64,000 bases of DNA, taken from contig JADJRL010000003.1 in NCBI GenBank assembly GCA_016712225.1, forward strand, positions 703,001 through 767,000, given 5' to 3'. The notes under the pieces were generated by a model. The model searched no databases. It was not told the origin of the DNA and saw only the letters and a program-made list of their open reading frames with translations. Positions 17,257 to 26,800 of the stretch are shown piece by piece; the first letter of the stretch is position 1; the number at the start of each line of letters is the position of its first letter. Made by a program: the position numbers and the translations under genes. This DNA comes from Candidatus Defluviibacterium haderslevense (GTDB taxonomy: Bacteria > Bacteroidota > Bacteroidia > Chitinophagales > Saprospiraceae).

Positions 17257-18387
17257 TTGCAACATCTTAAAACAAAAATATCAGTACTCATTGTACTATC
17301 AATATGCATATTAATTATTGGACTTCAAAAATATAAATATCCAAATAGAACCGAAATCCAATTAAAAATAAATTATTTGTCTAAGGTAATAAATCAACCT
17401 TTTTTAACAAATATAGACATTCCAAAAATAGAAAAACAAAATTCTGAATGGAATTTATTTACCTTTTCATTTGCCAGTTTTGCTTTGACTAATATTTCAT
17501 TTTTAGATCCAACTTTCAAGCAACAATCGATTGAATTGATTGATTTAGCTATTCAAAAGGCAATAACTGATACTGTTTATAAATGCTATTTTTCAGGAGA
17601 TCATCCATTCTTTCCAAAATTAGATACAAACGGTTCTGTTCTCTATTATGGCCACTTGAATATGATGCTTGGTTGTTATCGCATATTATCAAAGAATTCC
17701 AAATACAATTCATTAAATGATAGTTTGTCAAGTAATTTACAAAGACGTTTTTTATCTGCAAAATTTAAATGTCTAGAATCTTATTCGGAATTGATATGGA
17801 TTCCAGATAACACCACCGCTTTAGCATCACTTAAGATACACAGTCTGAATAGTGGAATTAGCTATGATAACATATTTGAGGATTGGGTTAAGTATGCAAA
17901 AATTAACTGGATAGAACATCATACCGGTTTGTTATGTTCTATGGTTAATATAGATAATGGCATGCAACTTGAAGAGGCACGTGGCAGCATGATAGGTTGG
18001 AGCATATTATTTATAAATTATTTTGACAAGAAATTTGCAAGAGAACTTTATGAACATTATAAAAATAAATTCAGTACTCAATTGATATTTATTAGTTGTT
18101 TTAAGGAGCGATATAATAATAATGAAACGACTGAAGGTGATTTAGACAGTGGACCCATATTCCTAGGATATAGTATACCTGCAAATGCCTTTGCATTTGG
18201 TGACGCCGTTGCTTTACAAGATTATCGAAATGCCAAACGATTACATCGACTTATAAAGCTAGGAAGCAAGAGTGTAATAAAAGCCAATGAATTACATTAT
18301 GAAACCAGATTTGTTAACATGTCCATTAGCCCATTAGCTGAATCATTAATACTATATTTAGAGACTCTGATTGATTGGACATATTGA
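17257..18387 (+). CDS. Unrecognised membrane-anchored protein, possible alpha/alpha toroid
   Basis: I do not recognise this 376-residue protein. It seems to start at a TTG (17257), as no ATG lies in frame nearby. One N-terminal hydrophobic segment (KISVLIVLSICILIIGLQKY) would anchor it in a membrane or act as a signal. The remainder is helical with repeated aromatic and small-residue motifs: LYYGHLNMMLGCYRIL, IWIPDNTTALASL, ARGSMIGWSILFI and GDLDSGPIFLGYSIPANAFAFGDAVA. This looks like the helix pairs of an alpha/alpha-toroid, as in glycoside hydrolases and terpene-handling proteins. Asp and Glu residues in these motifs could be catalytic. This is structural inference only. Confidence 0.55.
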   Translation: MQHLKTKISVLIVLSICILIIGLQKYKYPNRTEIQLKINYLSKVINQPFLTNIDIPKIEKQNSEWNLFTFSFASFALTNISFLDPTFKQQSIELIDLAIQKAITDTVYKCYFSGDHPFFPKLDTNGSVLYYGHLNMMLGCYRILSKNSKYNSLNDSLSSNLQRRFLSAKFKCLESYSELIWIPDNTTALASLKIHSLNSGISYDNIFEDWVKYAKINWIEHHTGLLCSMVNIDNGMQLEEARGSMIGWSILFINYFDKKFARELYEHYKNKFSTQLIFISCFKERYNNNETTEGDLDSGPIFLGYSIPANAFAFGDAVALQDYRNAKRLHRLIKLGSKSVIKANELHYETRFVNMSISPLAESLILYLETLIDWTY

Positions 18388-18616
18388 CAACAATTTCAAA
18401 TTTTTTTAGTAATTTACTCATAAAAGTAAAACACTTAAATACTGAATTAAGAAAATATGAAATTTGCCCCCATTTTACTAGATTTGTGTTGTCAGATCAA
18501 TTAATATGATAATCAAATAGTCTTTATGGTCCTAATTTGATTGATTTGAAGAATGGCAAAAAAAAAATCTTAATATTCTATTTAACTGATAACAATAAAA
18601 ATATACTCACCATATC

Positions 18617-19096
18617 ATGTTCAGGTTATTCCTATTTAATTTAATAGTTTTACATTCTGCTTGCGCACAAACGAATAAATCCCATACAAATAAACTTGTC
18701 TTATCAAATATTTATATCCAAGCCATTGCAGATTTTATTAAAGTTGCAAATAAAAAAAACACGACCATTTTTGATACTCTATTCATAGCAAATCGAAAAA
18801 TGGATCAACCTGAAGACTTCCCAGATATTGATCTACCTGAAAAAATTGAAAATACACAAATCGTTCTTATTACTCCTAAGCTTGCGGAGATATCACAAAA
18901 ATCGCGAAAGTCAAGGATATATATTAACATAATGGGTTGGGTTGATAGAGAAAAAGCAGAATTTATTTTTGTAGTTTTTTCCAATGGATTTGACCACCAA
19001 TATGACTATAATATTAACTATAAATATAACATGAAAAGTGAAGTATTTGAATTGGAAAACGTACAATTCAATGAATCTCCTTTTGGCAAAAAATGA
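18617..19096 (+). CDS. Hypothetical exported protein, possible lipoprotein
   Basis: This 159-residue protein is unrecognised. Its N-terminus (MFRLFLFNLIVLHSACAQ) fits either a lipoprotein (LHSAC) or a standard signal peptide ending in Ala-Gln. The mature part has a helix (IYIQAIADFIKVANK), a strand DTLFIAN, an acidic stretch (MDQPEDFPDIDLPEKIE) and two more strands (AEFIFVVFSNG). The C-terminus is polar. It is the first of three small genes on the same strand, with gaps of 24 and 10 bases to the next two. Confidence 0.55.
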   Translation: MFRLFLFNLIVLHSACAQTNKSHTNKLVLSNIYIQAIADFIKVANKKNTTIFDTLFIANRKMDQPEDFPDIDLPEKIENTQIVLITPKLAEISQKSRKSRIYINIMGWVDREKAEFIFVVFSNGFDHQYDYNINYKYNMKSEVFELENVQFNESPFGKK

Positions 19097-19120
19097 TTCA
19101 ATTTTTAATTAAATTAAAAC

Positions 19121-19714
19121 ATGGGATTAAGTATACACTATAGTGGTAGTTTCAAACAAGAAGCCTCATTAGAAAGAATGATTGAAGAAGTGAAAGACAT
19201 TGCTCAAATCTATGAATGGAAATATTTTATTCACAACATACATTTTCCAGAAAGTACTTTTGGAATAGAAGCGTATGATGGACAGCTATATGGCATTTCA
19301 TTAACTCCACCGGATTGCGAAACTATTTCCTTGACTTTTTTATCTAATGGTAAAATGTGTAGTGGCTTTGGATTAAAATGTTTTGGTCATTCAGATATGG
19401 AAAAAGATAAACAATATCTATACATGTTGAGTACCAAAACTCAATTTGCCGGAAGTACCATTCACAAAATAATTATACATCTATTCAAATATTTAAATAA
19501 AATCTATTTTCAAGAATTTCATCTTTCAGATGAAGGTTATTATTGGGAATCAGAAGACGAATCCATTTTGGAAGAACAATTTAAGCTTTATACCAATTTG
19601 ATAAATGAATTTGAATCTTCAATAAAAAATCATCCTAAAAGTAAAACAGAGTCATTCAAAGATTATTTTGATAGAATAATTAACATTCTAGATACAAAAA
19701 GAAATAAAAATTAA
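19121..19714 (+). CDS. Hypothetical protein of an unnamed Bacteroidota-type family
   Basis: This 197-residue cytoplasmic protein without signal peptide begins MGLSIHYSGSF. The first 25 residues look like a small strand-helix start; a beta-rich middle (EAYDGQLYGISLTPPDCETISLTFL), a glycine-rich turn (CSGFGLKCFG) and a conserved-looking QFAGSTIHKIIIHLFKYL helix follow. The acidic tail (YYWESEDESILEEQFK) is notable. I recall similar openings in Bacteroidota hypothetical proteins but cannot name a function. It lies between two other unknown genes, and the three are probably cotranscribed. Confidence 0.55.
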   Translation: MGLSIHYSGSFKQEASLERMIEEVKDIAQIYEWKYFIHNIHFPESTFGIEAYDGQLYGISLTPPDCETISLTFLSNGKMCSGFGLKCFGHSDMEKDKQYLYMLSTKTQFAGSTIHKIIIHLFKYLNKIYFQEFHLSDEGYYWESEDESILEEQFKLYTNLINEFESSIKNHPKSKTESFKDYFDRIINILDTKRNKN

Positions 19715-19724
19715 ATTATTTAAT

Positions 19725-20237
19725 ATGACTATTAGAGCCACAAAAAAATTATTAAATATTTCTGGTATTAAACCTGTAAAGTTTAATGATGCTTCTAATG
19801 ATATTTTACCTGGAGATTGGTATGCAAAAACTGTAAAAACTGGCCATTTTGGAAGGTTAGTAGTGTTGTTTTTTCATAATAATGCAAAGATTTCCATAAT
19901 TTGTCCAACCAAATCTTTAAATCTTGCAATTAAACAATTACCGGACAGATTAAAAAAATATTTGACTAGACATAATTTTGAATTTCTATTTGACAAATTC
20001 GATTTAAACACTGGAATACAAATATTCACAACTGAAAGTAAAAGTACAATTGGCATCATGAATCAATTAAGCGCTAACATAGAATTTCATTTAAGTAATG
20101 CAAAATCATTAGATAACTTTGATTACAATAAATTCGAAGATATTCACTCAAATTATTTATTTACAATTGAAAGTAAAATTGGAAAATATGAGACAACAAT
20201 CGATATTCTCAATCGGATTAAAGATTCTAATGCGTAA
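19725..20237 (+). CDS. Hypothetical protein, possibly DUF6933-like
   Basis: This 170-residue cytoplasmic protein starts MTIRATKKLLNISGIKP. This opening, followed by LPGDWYAKTVKTGHFGRLVVLFFHNNAKISIICP, resembles the DUF6933 pattern (basic 'TKKLL' start, 'GDWYAN' and a beta hairpin), for which no function is known. The rest is mostly helical with an acidic end. The start is 10 bases after the preceding stop, which fits an operon with the two genes before it. The family match is from memory and tentative. Confidence 0.5.
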   Translation: MTIRATKKLLNISGIKPVKFNDASNDILPGDWYAKTVKTGHFGRLVVLFFHNNAKISIICPTKSLNLAIKQLPDRLKKYLTRHNFEFLFDKFDLNTGIQIFTTESKSTIGIMNQLSANIEFHLSNAKSLDNFDYNKFEDIHSNYLFTIESKIGKYETTIDILNRIKDSNA

Positions 20238-20558
20238 TATGATAAAAAATGTATATTTCAAAATCAAAATACTCTTTTGGTCTTTAAAGAGCATTATACT
20301 CTTAAACATAACACTAAGTTAGAAATAAATTATGAAAGACCTTCCAATTATATAGGTAACAATTTTCGGATTTCTCGAATTAATTCTGGGATATTGTTGA
20401 AATTGACTTCAATGATTCGCCTATATCAATACTAAAATTTCATTGGCACAAATCACTTCAACAAAATTATAGTATAATGGAATACGTTTAGTTTTGATAT
20501 TAACTTTTCAACTAGTTTTTGGTTATTATATAAATCAAAGTCCCATCAAATATACCCA
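20238..20558 (+). other. Intergenic gap without recognised features
   Basis: In these 321 AT-rich bases no frame of note is seen. A short hairpin (CTCTTT/AAAGAG near 20270-20290) lies just after the DUF6933-like gene and may stop transcription weakly. The rest shows nothing I can assign. Confidence 0.5.
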
Positions 20559-20882
20559 ATGATCGTATCTATAACAAAAATTGAACTCAACTCCTATTCT
20601 AAATTGCTTGCATTTCTAAAATTTAATGGCCAAATAATTAAAGAGCTGAAACAATCAAAGTGCATAAAATATAAATTGACACCCAATTGGAATTTGAAAA
20701 TTTGGTACACTATGACTTTATGGGAAAATGTATATGAGATCAATGAATTTTATCAAAACGGAACCCATTTAGAAGCAATGAAACAATCCAAAACATTTTC
20801 ATCAAACATTCATTCTCTACGAATTCATACTGAGGACTTGATAAGCTGGAAAGAAGCAAAATTAAAATTTGAAAACAACTAA
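20559..20882 (+). CDS. DUF3291/ABM-like small protein
   Basis: This 107-residue cytoplasmic protein has the pattern of a ferredoxin-like alpha+beta barrel of the antibiotic-biosynthesis-monooxygenase group or DUF3291. The parts are a first strand (IVSITKIEL), a long helix with LLAFLKFNGQIIKELKQS, then WYTMTLWENVYEINEFYQNGTHLEAMKQSK, where the 'sxWexxxxxxxFxxxxxHxxAM' arrangement is characteristic, and a last strand. Most such proteins act as dimers; the substrate is unknown. It stands between an empty gap and the EEP-family gene. Confidence 0.6.
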   Translation: MIVSITKIELNSYSKLLAFLKFNGQIIKELKQSKCIKYKLTPNWNLKIWYTMTLWENVYEINEFYQNGTHLEAMKQSKTFSSNIHSLRIHTEDLISWKEAKLKFENN

Positions 20883-20956
20883 TCATACAATATAATAAAT
20901 TGATACCAAAGTTTGAAATCATTGAATGAGCCACACATCAAATCCATTTTCTCAAA

Positions 20957-21670
20957 ATGAAACTAATTAGCTGGAATTGCCAAGGAGCATTTAGAAAAAA
21001 AGCCGATACCATATTACTTCAACTACCAGATCTACTGGTTGTCCAGGAATGTGAACATCCAGATCTATTGATTTTCAATTCATCAACTCCAAAACCAAAG
21101 GACTATCTATGGTTTGGTAACAACAAACATAAAGGCCTTGGAGTTTTTTCATACGGTGATTACAAATTAGAATTATTAGACGATCACAATCCGGAGATTA
21201 AAATCATTTCACCCATTTCCGTTATAGGAGAACGCATTAATTTTACACTGTTTGCCATTTGGGCTCACAATCCCAATGATCCAGATGGACAATACGTTGA
21301 GCAGGTATGGAAAGCCATTCATCAATACGACCATCTTTTAAATAACGGACGAACCATATTAACGGGTGATTTCAACAGCAATACCATTTGGGATAGAAAA
21401 AATAGAATGGCTAACCATTCTGCTGTTGTTGATAAACTAGCACTCAAAAATATTTATAGTGCATACCATAGATACTTTAATCAAGTACAAGGAAAGGAAG
21501 ATCATCCTACCTTTTTCTTACAACGCAACAAAAATAAACCATATCATCTGGACTATTGCTTTGCATCAAAAGATCTTTACGACAAAGTCACAAATATTCA
21601 AATTGGATCTTTCGAAAATTGGATTCAACATAGTGATCACACACCAATAATCATTTCCTTTGATCTATAA
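20957..21670 (+). CDS. Endonuclease/exonuclease/phosphatase (EEP) family protein
   Basis: This 237-residue cytoplasmic protein has the four-layered EEP fold found in DNase I-like nucleases and inositol/sphingolipid phosphatases. Key parts are MKLISWNCQGAF (Asn of the first motif), DLLVVQECEHPDL (metal-binding Glu, about residue 32), ILTGDFNSN (Asp-Asn motif, about 138-142), HLDYCFAS (Asp) and the final HSDHTPIIISF with the Asp-His pair. All catalytic residues are present. No signal peptide is visible. Whether it acts on DNA, RNA or a phosphoester cannot be said. Confidence 0.85.
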   Translation: MKLISWNCQGAFRKKADTILLQLPDLLVVQECEHPDLLIFNSSTPKPKDYLWFGNNKHKGLGVFSYGDYKLELLDDHNPEIKIISPISVIGERINFTLFAIWAHNPNDPDGQYVEQVWKAIHQYDHLLNNGRTILTGDFNSNTIWDRKNRMANHSAVVDKLALKNIYSAYHRYFNQVQGKEDHPTFFLQRNKNKPYHLDYCFASKDLYDKVTNIQIGSFENWIQHSDHTPIIISFDL

Positions 21671-21834
21671 TCTCAAACAAGGATACCACAAAGCCTAAAG
21701 ATTGTTGAATGTAATCATCAATTCAACCATTGACACCAAATGCATACAATTCCAGATTATTGAATTTATTTGAATCATTAATAAAACATTAAATTTTAAC
21801 AAATCCAATGCTCCAAGATTATTAAGTAAAAACT

Positions 21835-22560
21835 TTAACTCGAAGGACACCTGGGAAGTTCCAAATCCACATCAATGCATCCAGAACAACAATTTGCAAT
21901 AATTTCGTCTACTATATCTGTAAATCTAATTTTTGCTTCATCCATTTCGCGGAGTTGTTCATCAAGGAATTTTCGAACATTATTTAAATGATAATTGAAG
22001 AAGATGGCTAAACCCAATGCAACTGCTGCCAATGCAGCTAATCCAGCAGCAATAATTGGCCCCACATATGGAATAAATGCAACTGCAATCGCTGCAGCAG
22101 CTAATACAAATGCAATGGTATAAAAAGTAAGCATCAAAGTAAGCAATTCTCTAATTTTGGACCGATATCGATTTACTCTTTCACACATTAGTAATATTAA
22201 GTTCCGTTGTCTGATTAATTCATTCTGTTTGTCTCTGCACGTTGATCGCTCTTCACACATGACAGGACTGCATGGCATTGGAGATGATGCACCAGGTTCT
22301 GGTGAAAAATAGGGGTTGGATATGGTTACCATCCCAGAATTACAAGTTGTTACTTCTACTTGAAAAGGACATCTTCCGCGAGGAATTGCATCTGTAACAT
22401 AAATCAAAGTATCTGTACAATCTCCATCTCTGGAACCTATATCGACTCCGAAACGGTCTATTAATCGGACTTTCCGCACGCCTTCCGGGTCGCGGACAAC
22501 TATTGTTACAACAATATTATATCGGTCGGCATCGGAAATTACAGCATGAATATCTGGCAT
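21835..22560 (-). CDS. Unrecognised Cys-rich protein with a helical hydrophobic hairpin
   Basis: This 241-residue protein matches no family I know. It has no signal peptide. Residues 1-85 look like a beta-sandwich (IVVTIVVRDPEGVRKVRLIDRFG ...). Residues 86-108 are Pro/Ser/Cys-rich, and a charged helix spans 108-140. Residues 143-188 are two hydrophobic helices made mainly of Ala, Gly, Ile and Leu, split by a PYVGP turn. A second charged helix (191-222) and a Cys-rich end (CCSGC, PRC) follow. Eleven cysteines are present. The coding DNA is clearly richer in G+C than its surroundings. A pore-forming or membrane-inserting role is conceivable but not shown. The gene is isolated. Confidence 0.55.
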   Translation of the reverse strand: MPDIHAVISDADRYNIVVTIVVRDPEGVRKVRLIDRFGVDIGSRDGDCTDTLIYVTDAIPRGRCPFQVEVTTCNSGMVTISNPYFSPEPGASSPMPCSPVMCEERSTCRDKQNELIRQRNLILLMCERVNRYRSKIRELLTLMLTFYTIAFVLAAAAIAVAFIPYVGPIIAAGLAALAAVALGLAIFFNYHLNNVRKFLDEQLREMDEAKIRFTDIVDEIIANCCSGCIDVDLELPRCPSS

Positions 22561-23040
22561 GGTCTATACGTTTGATTACAAATATAATAAATTCCTGATT
22601 TCCATCTCCTAATCTTACAAATAATGATTTGGCTGAATTGAATTTATAAATAACAATGCATAAATAATGGAATTAAAACCAAAGAATAAAATATTGAAAT
22701 TTCATACATAAAAATTTGATTTCCTAACATGAGATAATACTAAAGTGATATTGATCAAATTGCCTTTTACAGCATGATGAAAAACATTTAATAGTAATGA
22801 ATTTTTTGAAACAATAAATTGAACTCACAGAAAATGTTATGAATTACCCCAATAACAATAAATTATCTAAGATAGATTTTACAATATATACATTTCAAAA
22901 CACCATACTTCAGAACAATAATAAATGATCTATCGTGTTAGGATATATTTAAAAAATAACAATATAAGCATCAAAATTTAATTGAATTACAATATTTAAA
23001 CTTTAGATCCGTTTTTCTATTCATTATAAATGGCAAACAC
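22561..23040 (+). other. Intergenic gap, AT-rich
   Basis: These 480 bases separate the divergent Cys-rich gene and the barrel gene, so both promoters should lie here. No frame, tRNA or repeat was seen. No clear TAnnTTTG box stands out. Confidence 0.5.
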
Positions 23041-23637
23041 ATGAAAAGTCAAACAAAATTATTATTAATAAGCTTCATATTTATAGGTTTGTATTCTTGC
23101 GATTGTTTTGCTCAATCATCAAGATTTAAAACTGGGGTTGTTGCTGGTTTGAATTTTTCTGAATTGGAGGGTGATGAAATTACTGATTACCTTGGACTTA
23201 ATGCTGGGTTAATAGGCACAGCAAGACTTTCAAAACACACACAATTAGGAATGGAAATTTTATTTAGCCAAAATGGAGAATATATTTTACCAAAGTCTTA
23301 TCCTGCACTTCAATATGGACAAATATGGTTAAATCATATTGAAGTGCCCATTCATTTCGACTGGCTTATTGGTGTATTTCAAAGGAACAAATTTTACGAC
23401 TGGAATTTAAATATAGGTATAGCCTATACACGTTTACTTAATTATAATATTGAAAACAATGACAAAGTAAATGTCAATGATCTTATCAGCTATGAAAATA
23501 AGCAAGCTATTTTATTACAGGCCGGAACAATCTATAATTTTACAAAAAATATTGGGCTCAACCTTAAAGCCTCTTTACCTATTAGAATTGAAGGACTAAA
23601 TTGGACATTGGCAGCAAGATTAGTTTACGTTATTTAA
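23041..23637 (+). CDS. Outer-membrane beta-barrel protein (PorT-like)
   Basis: This 198-residue protein has a signal peptide ending in CFAQ. The mature part starts with RFKTGVVAGLNFSELEG, the typical first strand of the Bacteroidota 'outer membrane protein beta-barrel' family, followed by SKHTQLGMEILFSQNG and LNHIEVPIHFDWL, where the family has 'ylevPlllk'. The last strand (NWTLAARLVYVI) fits a barrel end. Overall length is normal. It is a separate, diverged member of the group that includes the gene at 97. No partner gene is adjacent. Confidence 0.8.
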   Translation: MKSQTKLLLISFIFIGLYSCDCFAQSSRFKTGVVAGLNFSELEGDEITDYLGLNAGLIGTARLSKHTQLGMEILFSQNGEYILPKSYPALQYGQIWLNHIEVPIHFDWLIGVFQRNKFYDWNLNIGIAYTRLLNYNIENNDKVNVNDLISYENKQAILLQAGTIYNFTKNIGLNLKASLPIRIEGLNWTLAARLVYVI

Positions 23638-23823
23638 AACTCATAACATCAAACTACAATAAACCCATTTCTTGCATGAGATTTTCTAATCGAAGCCTAA
23701 TTCACATCATGCTTTTTTGTACTTGTCTGATCAGACCCACAAATAATCTACTCTAATATAATATACCCTTAAGTTGCAATAAAAATAATACTGCCTCGCA
23801 TTAAGTACATTCAATAATTTTAT

Positions 23824-23873
23824 AAAAAATAGAATCAATACAAGTAAATCAAAATATCATTTACTTGTATTGA
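23824..23873 (-). terminator. Intrinsic terminator of the 2,113-residue adhesin gene
   Basis: A perfect 15-base stem, TCAATACAAGTAAAT (23835-23849) and ATTTACTTGTATTGA (23859-23873), is followed on the minus strand by a T-rich run (from AAAAAATAGAA at 23824 on). It sits 17 bases after the adhesin stop codon. Confidence 0.85.
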
Positions 23874-23889
23874 CGCTCCTAATTTATTC

Positions 23890-26800
23890 TTAGTGCTGAA
23901 CCACTATTCTCTTGACCAACTGCTCTCCCTTGGTATTTCTCATGACGAATACATAGACTCCATTATTCCAATTAGAAACATCAAACAAATAGGTAACATG
24001 TTGCTGGTCTTGCATTTTAATGACTTCATTTCCATAGATATCATAAATAAATACAGATTGTATATCACCCTGATTAACATGTAATGTAATTTCATTATTT
24101 GCAGGATTTGGCAATATATCCACCAAAAATAGCGGATTGATTGGTCGATACGTTTGTAATTCTGTACCTATCGAATAGTCTTCTTTAATTTCAATTTCCT
24201 TGTTATCATTTGGAGTTAAAAATGATTCCAATTCCTCATTCAAGAAATTACTGAAACTGGTTCCACCATTAATTGAAATACAATAATCTTCAACTTCACC
24301 ATATAATATTTTACTACATTCACCAGCTGGGTAAGTTCCGTATGACATCATGACTCTCATTCTTACCAGTCTTGGGAGTAATTTATTTGGTACAGTTACA
24401 TTTGCGTTTATCGTATTTTTTCCTGATCCTGTTATGATGAGTTCATTATTACTAAAAAATCCATCCGCATTATAATCGATCCATGCCTTCCAATATACAT
24501 TGTAGGTAGTTGCTTTAAAACCCGGAGTCAGCCATATAGATGTTTTTTGTCCATTGGACAATTGCCCACAATTCGTATTAAAATATTTGTAGCCATTGTT
24601 ATCCCCTGAAGTATTATTAATATTTGCTATAGTTACATTTTGGATCCACATCAATTGACTGTTTTCTGCTCTTGTGTTGCAATACTTACTGATCGAATCG
24701 CAATCTATATTTACATTAAATTCACAGGTATCCCGTTTTCCATTTTTAAGTGCTTCATATTTTATAATAGAATTTCCACAAGGAATTAATGTTCCTCTTT
24801 TTGGCCCTGCTATTTGAGTTAAATCGAAACAAGTAAATTCGCAAACAAATTCCCGTGATACTTTTCCATCCTGATCATTCCATGTTCCATCAGGAAACAT
24901 TTCAATATAATCATCATTAGAAGTTAATTTATTAGGCTCTCCTTTTTTCCAATTGGTGTACACGAAAGGTGTACGATCATGCCATTCAAACACACCTTCA
25001 ATTCTAGCATCTGTGCCACCGATCCAAGCTGTTTGTCCCATTAATTTTTTTGATAGAAATTGATTTTCTTGTGCGTCATTCATGATCGCCAATTTTCCAC
25101 CATTTAATTCACAAATTAATTTTGCAGTATTCCATGTCTCTGCCGCCTTTGAACAAAAATATCGATGACCATTGTATTCGCCCATATAAATAAATCCAGC
25201 CATACTATCAATACAAGGAGTACAATACTTCACTGTTGGCAAAGGCCAAGTATAATAAGTTCCATTCAAATAAACATTTGTTCTAAATACTGTTGTATCG
25301 TTTGGACAAAATACTTCTATTTCATTTCCATCTACATTTACTAACATACTAGCAGTACTTGTATTACCACATAAATCTGTCGCAGTAAATACAACTTTAG
25401 TTACACCTACTAAAAACTTACTTCCTGATGATCTATTACTTGTAATCGTAACACCACCACATTTATCAGTCGCAATGGGATCTACCCAAGTTGCAATTCC
25501 ATCACAAGCACCAAAAACCTGAATGGTAATGTTCTTCGGAATACTAGTAAATACAGGGGCTATGTCATCTTTATATTCTATCGTTTGGATACACTCACTA
25601 AATGTAGTAGGTATACCAGGAACTGCTGCTCTCCATGTTCTTTCAATTTTTATAGCACCTTTACAAGGTCCCGCATAAATCGTTTTATCTGTATAAGTCA
25701 TAATCGGAGGAAGACAAGTTGAAATGAGCGGTCTTGCCGTTGCGTATCCTGTAATATCAGGATGAATAGATCCTCCTGGACATCCCGAAATATTTGCAGG
25801 GCATGTTATGATAGGTTTGTTGTTACAACAATTCTCTGTCACTGTGATGGTGAAACTACATGTATTTTGATTACCACATGCATCGGTACCCGTATAACTA
25901 ACGGTAGTTGTTCCTATATTAAATCGATCACCAGGCTTATGCGTTCCTTTAACGGTTACTGGATTACATAAATCTTTTGGTGCAGGTTCAATCCAATTGA
26001 CATTAACACTGCAATCAGGTCCTGATGCAATCGTAATGTTGGGTGGACAGGTAATGTTGGAATAATTTGGATCTTTAAGATTTGTACTGTTAATAGGAAC
26101 AGAAAATTCAGTAATTGAAATTTCTTTTTGATTGGATCCCAATTGACAAGTTGATTGAGCTGAAACCCGATATGGTATTCGTGTTCCAGGATTAAAACCA
26201 CATCTTGCTTTGGCCATAAACCGAATATAGAATTTACTAGAGTCCGGATTAATTACCGTATATGGCAGCGAACCATTAACACCACCAAGTGTGTTTTGTC
26301 CTGTAGCAGCGTTCCACTGTTTAGTTATGTCAAATCTATGGATAACACCCAAAGGATCATTTCCTACAATGACAGGGTTGCCAATTTTTCTCCAATTTCC
26401 ACTTCTAACATTAGGGCTAGGTGGAATTACAGATTTTATCCGATATTCAATATAAGTACTATCCGGTATGTATTCGAATCCCGGTGGAGCTATAAAGTCA
26501 AAATCAATGTTTGAAGCATTGGATTGACCAATATTATCAACTTGTACAACAAATTCAATGTTTTCACATAATTTGTAAATTTTAGATGCATTTTCAATGG
26601 GCAATAGACTGGTTATACTCATGTTTGTACTAAAGGGTTTTATGTACAAGGTATATTCAGCTTTATCACAGAGATCTGCTTCAAATTGTGTTGGATAACC
26701 TACACAATTCCAACCGGCATAAACAATAACACTATCTAAATTACATAAGAAATTACTGCTTCCATTAATTTCCAAATTTAATTGTCCACCTTGAGAAGTT

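Noticed and set aside
23725..23736. GTCTGATCAGAC, a perfect 12-base palindrome
   Set aside because: It is short, alone, and not tied to a promoter or repeat; chance is a sufficient explanation.
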